Under the pieces are notes generated by a model. It saw only the letters and a program-made list of their open reading frames with translations, was not told the origin of the DNA and did not search any database. DNA of 64,000 bases from Glycine soja (Eukaryota; Streptophyta; Magnoliopsida; Fabales; Fabaceae): assembly GCF_004193775.1 (NCBI RefSeq), contig NC_041008.1:7518731-7582730 (forward strand), read 5' to 3'. Within the stretch, counting starts at the first letter, position 1, and every line of letters starts with the position of its first letter. Made by a program: the position numbers and the translations under genes. Below are positions 59,742 through 64,000 of this stretch, piece by piece.

Positions 59742-62700
59742 ATGGGTTCCGAAGAGAACGGCACGGAAATTCAGAATCCAACACACACACAAACACAACA
59801 ACATAGTAATCCTACTAATGTTTCTTCCCCCGAAAATCACGCTAACGGCTACCAACACGTCACCGCCAACAACAATGACACTGAAATCACTTCCCATCAT
59901 GGCGGTGAACACGCCCAGAGTGACAGGCAAGTAACTCTAGTTGTCCACCCTCATTCCCTTCTTCCCATGCCCGTGCCACCGCAGAGTTTCAAAGTAAGCC
60001 ATAACGACGTCGTTTCCTTGAACGACTCGAACTTCTCCGTAGGAAGCTTCCTCCTCCAGCGCAGCAGCGACCTCTCCGCCGCGATCGTGAAACGCGTCTC
60101 CTCTCTCCGCCTATCCATGGAAGAAAACAACGACAACGATATCGACGGGGAAGAGAATCGCGAAGTGACGGAGTTCAACCTCTCCGGCGTCAAGGTCACC
60201 GTGACGCCCAAGCCGGAGGAGGAAACCTCCATCAAAGGACGCATCAGCTTCTTCTCGAAATCAAATTGCAGAGACTGCACCGCGGTGCGGAGATTCTTCA
60301 AGGAGAAAGGAATAAAATACGTCGAGATAAACGTCGACGTTTTCGGCGAGAGAGAAAGAGAGCTGCGCGAGAGAACCGGGAGTGGTTCGGTGCCGCAGAT
60401 TTTCTTCAACGAGAAGCTGATCGGAGGTTTGGTGGCACTGAACTCGCTGCGGAACAGCGGGGAGTTTGACCGGAGAGTGGCGGAGATCGTCGCCGGGAAG
60501 GTTGCCGGCGGCGACGCGCCGGCACCGCCGGTTTTTGGGTTTGATTACGTGGAGGAGGAGCGCGCAGACGAGATGGTTGGGGTGGCTAGGGTTTTGAGGC
60601 TGAGATTGCCGATTCAGGACCGGTTGAGGAGGATGAAGATGGTGAAGAACTGCTTCGAAGGGAACGAGTTGGTGGAGGCGCTGCTTCAGCACTTCCACTG
60701 TTCGCGTAACGAGGTACGTACGCTTCCTTCGTATACGTACCGTATGCCTACGTATTTTTTATTTTTTATTTTTCATTGGTATTGGTATTGTCGTTGTATA
60801 AGTATCTGATCAATTTTAACCGCCATGATTTTGTGGTATCACTGCTAAAGAAGATTGCTAGTGATATTCTTAATTGCACTATGCTAAAGAAGATTGCTAG
60901 TGATATACTTAATTGCACTATTAAATGCTAGTAATATCACTCTTAAAGACTTAAGAGTAGTACTATTTACCACTCTTTTAAAAAGTGAGTACAATTTTTA
61001 AAATTGATTCAGATTTATTGAATTTTTTTAAAAAATAGTATTACTTATTTAATAAATTACATTTGCAATTTTTAATAATTTGTGAATAATAATAAAAAGT
61101 GTCTTTGAAAAAACATGTTGTTTGTGTTCCTCCATTGTTAAAAGGTTCACTAGTTTCAAATAATTACTTAATTATACTATGAATTTTGCTGTTTTTTCAA
61201 TTTTTTAAAATTTTATTTTATTTTAATTGTGTAACTTTAATTCATGTTAAGCTAGTATATAGTATTTACTAGAGTACAATATTTTTGCTAACGTAATATT
61301 TTATTATATCATCAGATTAACGTTTTTCTTAAATATTATATGTTAAATTAATATATAAATGAAAATTATATAATTAAAATAATGAAATAAAATTTATTAA
61401 AAAAATGAAAAAAAATGGGAAATTGCGAAAGTAGGCTATCGAAAAGAGCCTAAAATAGTTGAAATTTCAAATTTGTAATGAGTGAGGTATGGGGAGAGAA
61501 GGGAGTGAGATATGGGAAAGAAAGAGGGTTTTGATTGTTTTTTGGGTAGAAGCTTTTGGATATGGCAAAGAAACATAAGCTGTAATAATGACACACACGG
61601 GGCGTACGATCATAACAATGCTCGTGTCTTGGAAGTTTATGATTTGGTTTCCAATACTATGAGGCCTAAGTATAAATGAATAATATTTTATTGAGATAGT
61701 AGGTTAAAAACGGCTCTACAAATTTTATTTTAATTTTTATGCTAAAGGGAAGCTGGGGAAGGGGGTTGTTTAAAAGTGGTCTATTAAGTTGGTATAAAAT
61801 ATTAATAGAATGTTTTAAAATATATTTCATTGGTTTTGATTTACAAAAATTATACTTTTAATTAGTAAAAAAGTATCTTTAATATTATTCATTTTATAAT
61901 GACATCCTTTTTTTCTTCTTAAATTTGAAGGTGGTCACATTTAAATATTTCCATTAAATTTGGTAATACAGTATGTATATTAGCTACTGTTATCATGTAC
62001 TACTACCTAAAAAAGACTAGCTACTGTTAATAATTAACAATAAATGCCGAGGGTGTAAGTTTCCAATTCCATGAGCTTATGCAATTTGTAAAGTCAACCT
62101 AGTTACACAACAAGGTCCCAGGCCCAAATGGGAAATTGTGTTGGCTGCCAAGTGCCACTCACATCCAATGGAACAGTCAAACTCACATTTTCATATTTTG
62201 AAAATTTCAATCATATTTTCAATTTTTATTTTATTTTCACTTTTTTCCACAACTTTTTTGCGGTATGTCACGGGATGTTTTATCATAAAATAAAATATTA
62301 ACCAGCTTCATTTGTAACTAAAACAAAAGATTAATTATTAGTTTCTTACAAAGTTGTGCTTGGCTCGTTCGGCACGGCATTTTGGTAATCAGCCACTTGG
62401 GTAGCATCAGTAGCTAAAATTCTCATGGACTTTTTCCATTATAAATAAACAAATTATTCAACGGCTTTTAATTCATTTGGGAATGGTGCATTTAAACTAA
62501 TGATAACACAAGGTGGTAGTGGTCAAAAAATAGACTATCATGTCGTGATTTATCCTAGTTGAAAGGCAAACTACGTGCGCAACATTTAGCAAAATTCAAC
62601 CACAAATGAGAGACAAGGTTGTTGTTGATATTTTGTGGTTGAGGATTGGCACGCCATAATTGCTAGTGTATGAATTTTACTCTCTGAATATGATATTTTA

Positions 62701-64000
62701 TGTCCCACTTTCAAACAGTTCTTCTCCTTTCTTATGTTTCTGTGATGATCTAGGAAGGTTAATTAGAAATTTTAAATAAAATATATCAAAAAATTATTAG
62801 AAAATCTAATATTTGGAGTTTTTTTAAATAAATTAATATGGGAAGAATGGTGATTGTTGGTATGTGTGTGGTGATCATTTTTAAATTAAGTGACTTTATA
62901 AATGTAAAAAGTAGTTGATTGCTTATTTATAAAAGTCATTCAGAAGTTATTCAGCACCACGATAAATAAAGGTGCTTGCAAAGAAAAGAGGCACCTAAAA
63001 TAAAAGAGGTCATGTACCTAAGCAGAGATATATGAGTCTAAGAGACATGAGATAATCTCTTAGGAACAAAAAATGTTATTATTCCTAGTAGCTCAAGAAA
63101 TAATTAGGTTTGTATAGTGATAATCTCTTATGATACACTGTTGAAAAAAGTTTTTTAAATTTGTCTTTAAAGCATGCATGTAATCTTTAACTATGATAAC
63201 ATAGGAAAATGTTAATAACATTCATTTAACACATTCTTTTGAACATTTTTTTTTATTTGCTCAAATTTAATGGAAATCATGAAAAATTTTGGTTCCCACT
63301 TCTCATTTAATCAGTTTTACGTATGATTTTTATTTTAATAATTATTAAAAAAATTAAATAAATATTAAAAAGAAAAAGCTGTAAGTAAGGGCGTCTTAAA
63401 GTTCCTCGGCCAAATTGGAGTACAGAATCATTCTCAAAGATCTCCGTCGCATATGTGAAACGTGAATACCATAGTTTTAATAAAACTTGACCAATAGTAG
63501 AGAGTAGGAAGGAAGGAATATATTAGAAAGTGTATTCTTAATTGTAACACTCTTAAGAAGTATATATCAAACCTCCTTAAATTCATGTATGTTCATTGTA
63601 TTCTCTATTACACTCCAAAGTCTTCCCAACTTTTATCCCTGTTGTAAGTGGTTTTTCTTCCAACACCCTGAAACTAAAGTGTTTTGTATTCCAAACTAAC
63701 ATATAGGCCGTTGACATCGGGAAACAATTGTCCAAGAAGCACTTCATCCATCATGTTTTCGGGTAAGAAAAGAGCTTTTGAGCCTAATATTTCAATATGA
63801 ATCACAGTCTTTTGAGCATTGGTAACTTTCCTCTGCAGTGGAAATGATTTTGAGGAGGGAAATCACTTATACCGTTTCCTCGAGCATGAACCCTTTATAC
63901 CCAGATGCTTTAATTTTCGTGGTACCACAAATGATACTGAACCAAAGACTGCAGATTCAATATGCGCGAGGCTTACCAAGATTATGTCTGCCATTCTTGA
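59742..64000 (+). CDS. Glutaredoxin-DEP-DUF547 domain protein, 5' part (runs off the window)
   Basis: Exon 1 59742-60713 (324 codons, donor GAG/GTACGT), exon 2 63707-63762, exon 3 63839 to beyond 64000; phases join correctly. Residues 1-165 are a low-complexity N-terminus. Residues 167-255 are a glutaredoxin domain with the active site SNCRDCTAVRRFF (CRDC at 176-179), the cis-proline region SVPQIFF (Pro218) and the glutathione-site-like IGGLVALNSL. A DEP domain follows (about 278-343: LRLRLPIQDRLRRMKMVKNC; exon 2 gives LSKKHFIHHVF). Exon 3 opens the DUF547 side (NHLYRFLEHEPFIPRCFNFR; KIMSAILE). Plants have related three-domain proteins of unclear function; redox sensing or signalling is inference. 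The ATG at 59742 is the first in a CT-rich leader. No frame damage is seen. Confidence 0.93.
60838..60938 (+). repeat. 46-bp tandem duplication in glutaredoxin-DEP intron 1
   Basis: GCTAAAGAAGATTGCTAGTG followed by ATAT(T/A)CTTAATTGCACTAT occurs twice in direct succession, with a partial third copy (ATGCTAGTAATATCAC). It lies about 130 bp inside the 2993-bp intron 60714-63706, which holds nothing else recognisable. Confidence 0.8.

Noticed and set aside
1..64000. tRNA, rRNA or snoRNA genes
   Set aside because: No A-box/B-box pair in a cloverleaf context and no ribosomal sequence was recognised by eye; a dedicated scan was not possible.

Overview
This is a plant nuclear window, AT-rich and dense with transposable elements. 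The introns are plant-like (GT..AG, AT-rich). The families seen are an AGL6-type MIKC MADS-box gene, a glutaredoxin-DEP-DUF547 protein, plant mobile domain (PMD) sequences, and CACTA, MULE, hAT, Ty1/copia and Ty3/gypsy elements. Together they point to a legume, most probably soybean (Glycine). That species call is inference from resemblance; no search was run.

Only two genes look intact. (1) A complete AGL6-like MADS-box gene lies on the minus strand, 36628-42910. It has eight exons with consistent splice sites and phases (738 nt of CDS, 245 aa), a 3.15-kb first intron and a TATA-like box near 43160. (2) The 5' part of a glutaredoxin-DEP-DUF547 gene lies on the plus strand from 59742. Exons 1 and 2 and part of exon 3 are present, and the gene runs off the right edge.

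The left half is a set of nested elements. At 4818-9326 is an element with long (~380 bp) terminal inverted repeats, MULE-like, flanked by a 9-bp duplication ATTTTTTTA. Into it went a 3.56-kb hAT element (5289-8850, exact 8-bp duplication TATACGTG) carrying a broken TTF-zinc-finger/hAT transposase. That transposase is itself split by a short SINE-like insertion (7646-7717, exact 16-bp duplication). At 10489-27730 is a much larger MULE with inverted ends and a 7/9-matching 9-bp duplication. It carries a decayed PMD (MAIN-like) gene on the plus strand and a decayed MULE transposase with SWIM and zinc-knuckle motifs on the minus strand, in convergent orientation.

The last exon of the PMD gene is interrupted by an 8.8-kb CACTA element (13856-22664, TGT duplication). 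This CACTA element holds no recognisable transposase. Instead it contains exons and introns from at least five unrelated host genes, all on the minus strand: THO complex subunit 7, a KH-domain RNA-binding protein, an A-type cyclin, an ABCB15-like transporter and an ABCB1-like transporter. This gene-fragment-rich CACTA is the most interesting object in the window.

From 29 to 36 kb there is an RNase H (LINE-type) remnant interrupted by a degenerate but nearly full-length Ty1/copia element (29350-34103, GTTAT duplication), followed by a gypsy-type LTR remnant. A related LTR remnant lies at about 1.56-2.81 kb. The stretch from 43.2 to 59.6 kb has no gene I can support. It holds AT-rich sequence, a 17-base G run, an approximately 1.2-kb element with long inverted arms (53812-55035) and a decayed tandem array (about 56.1-56.72 kb).
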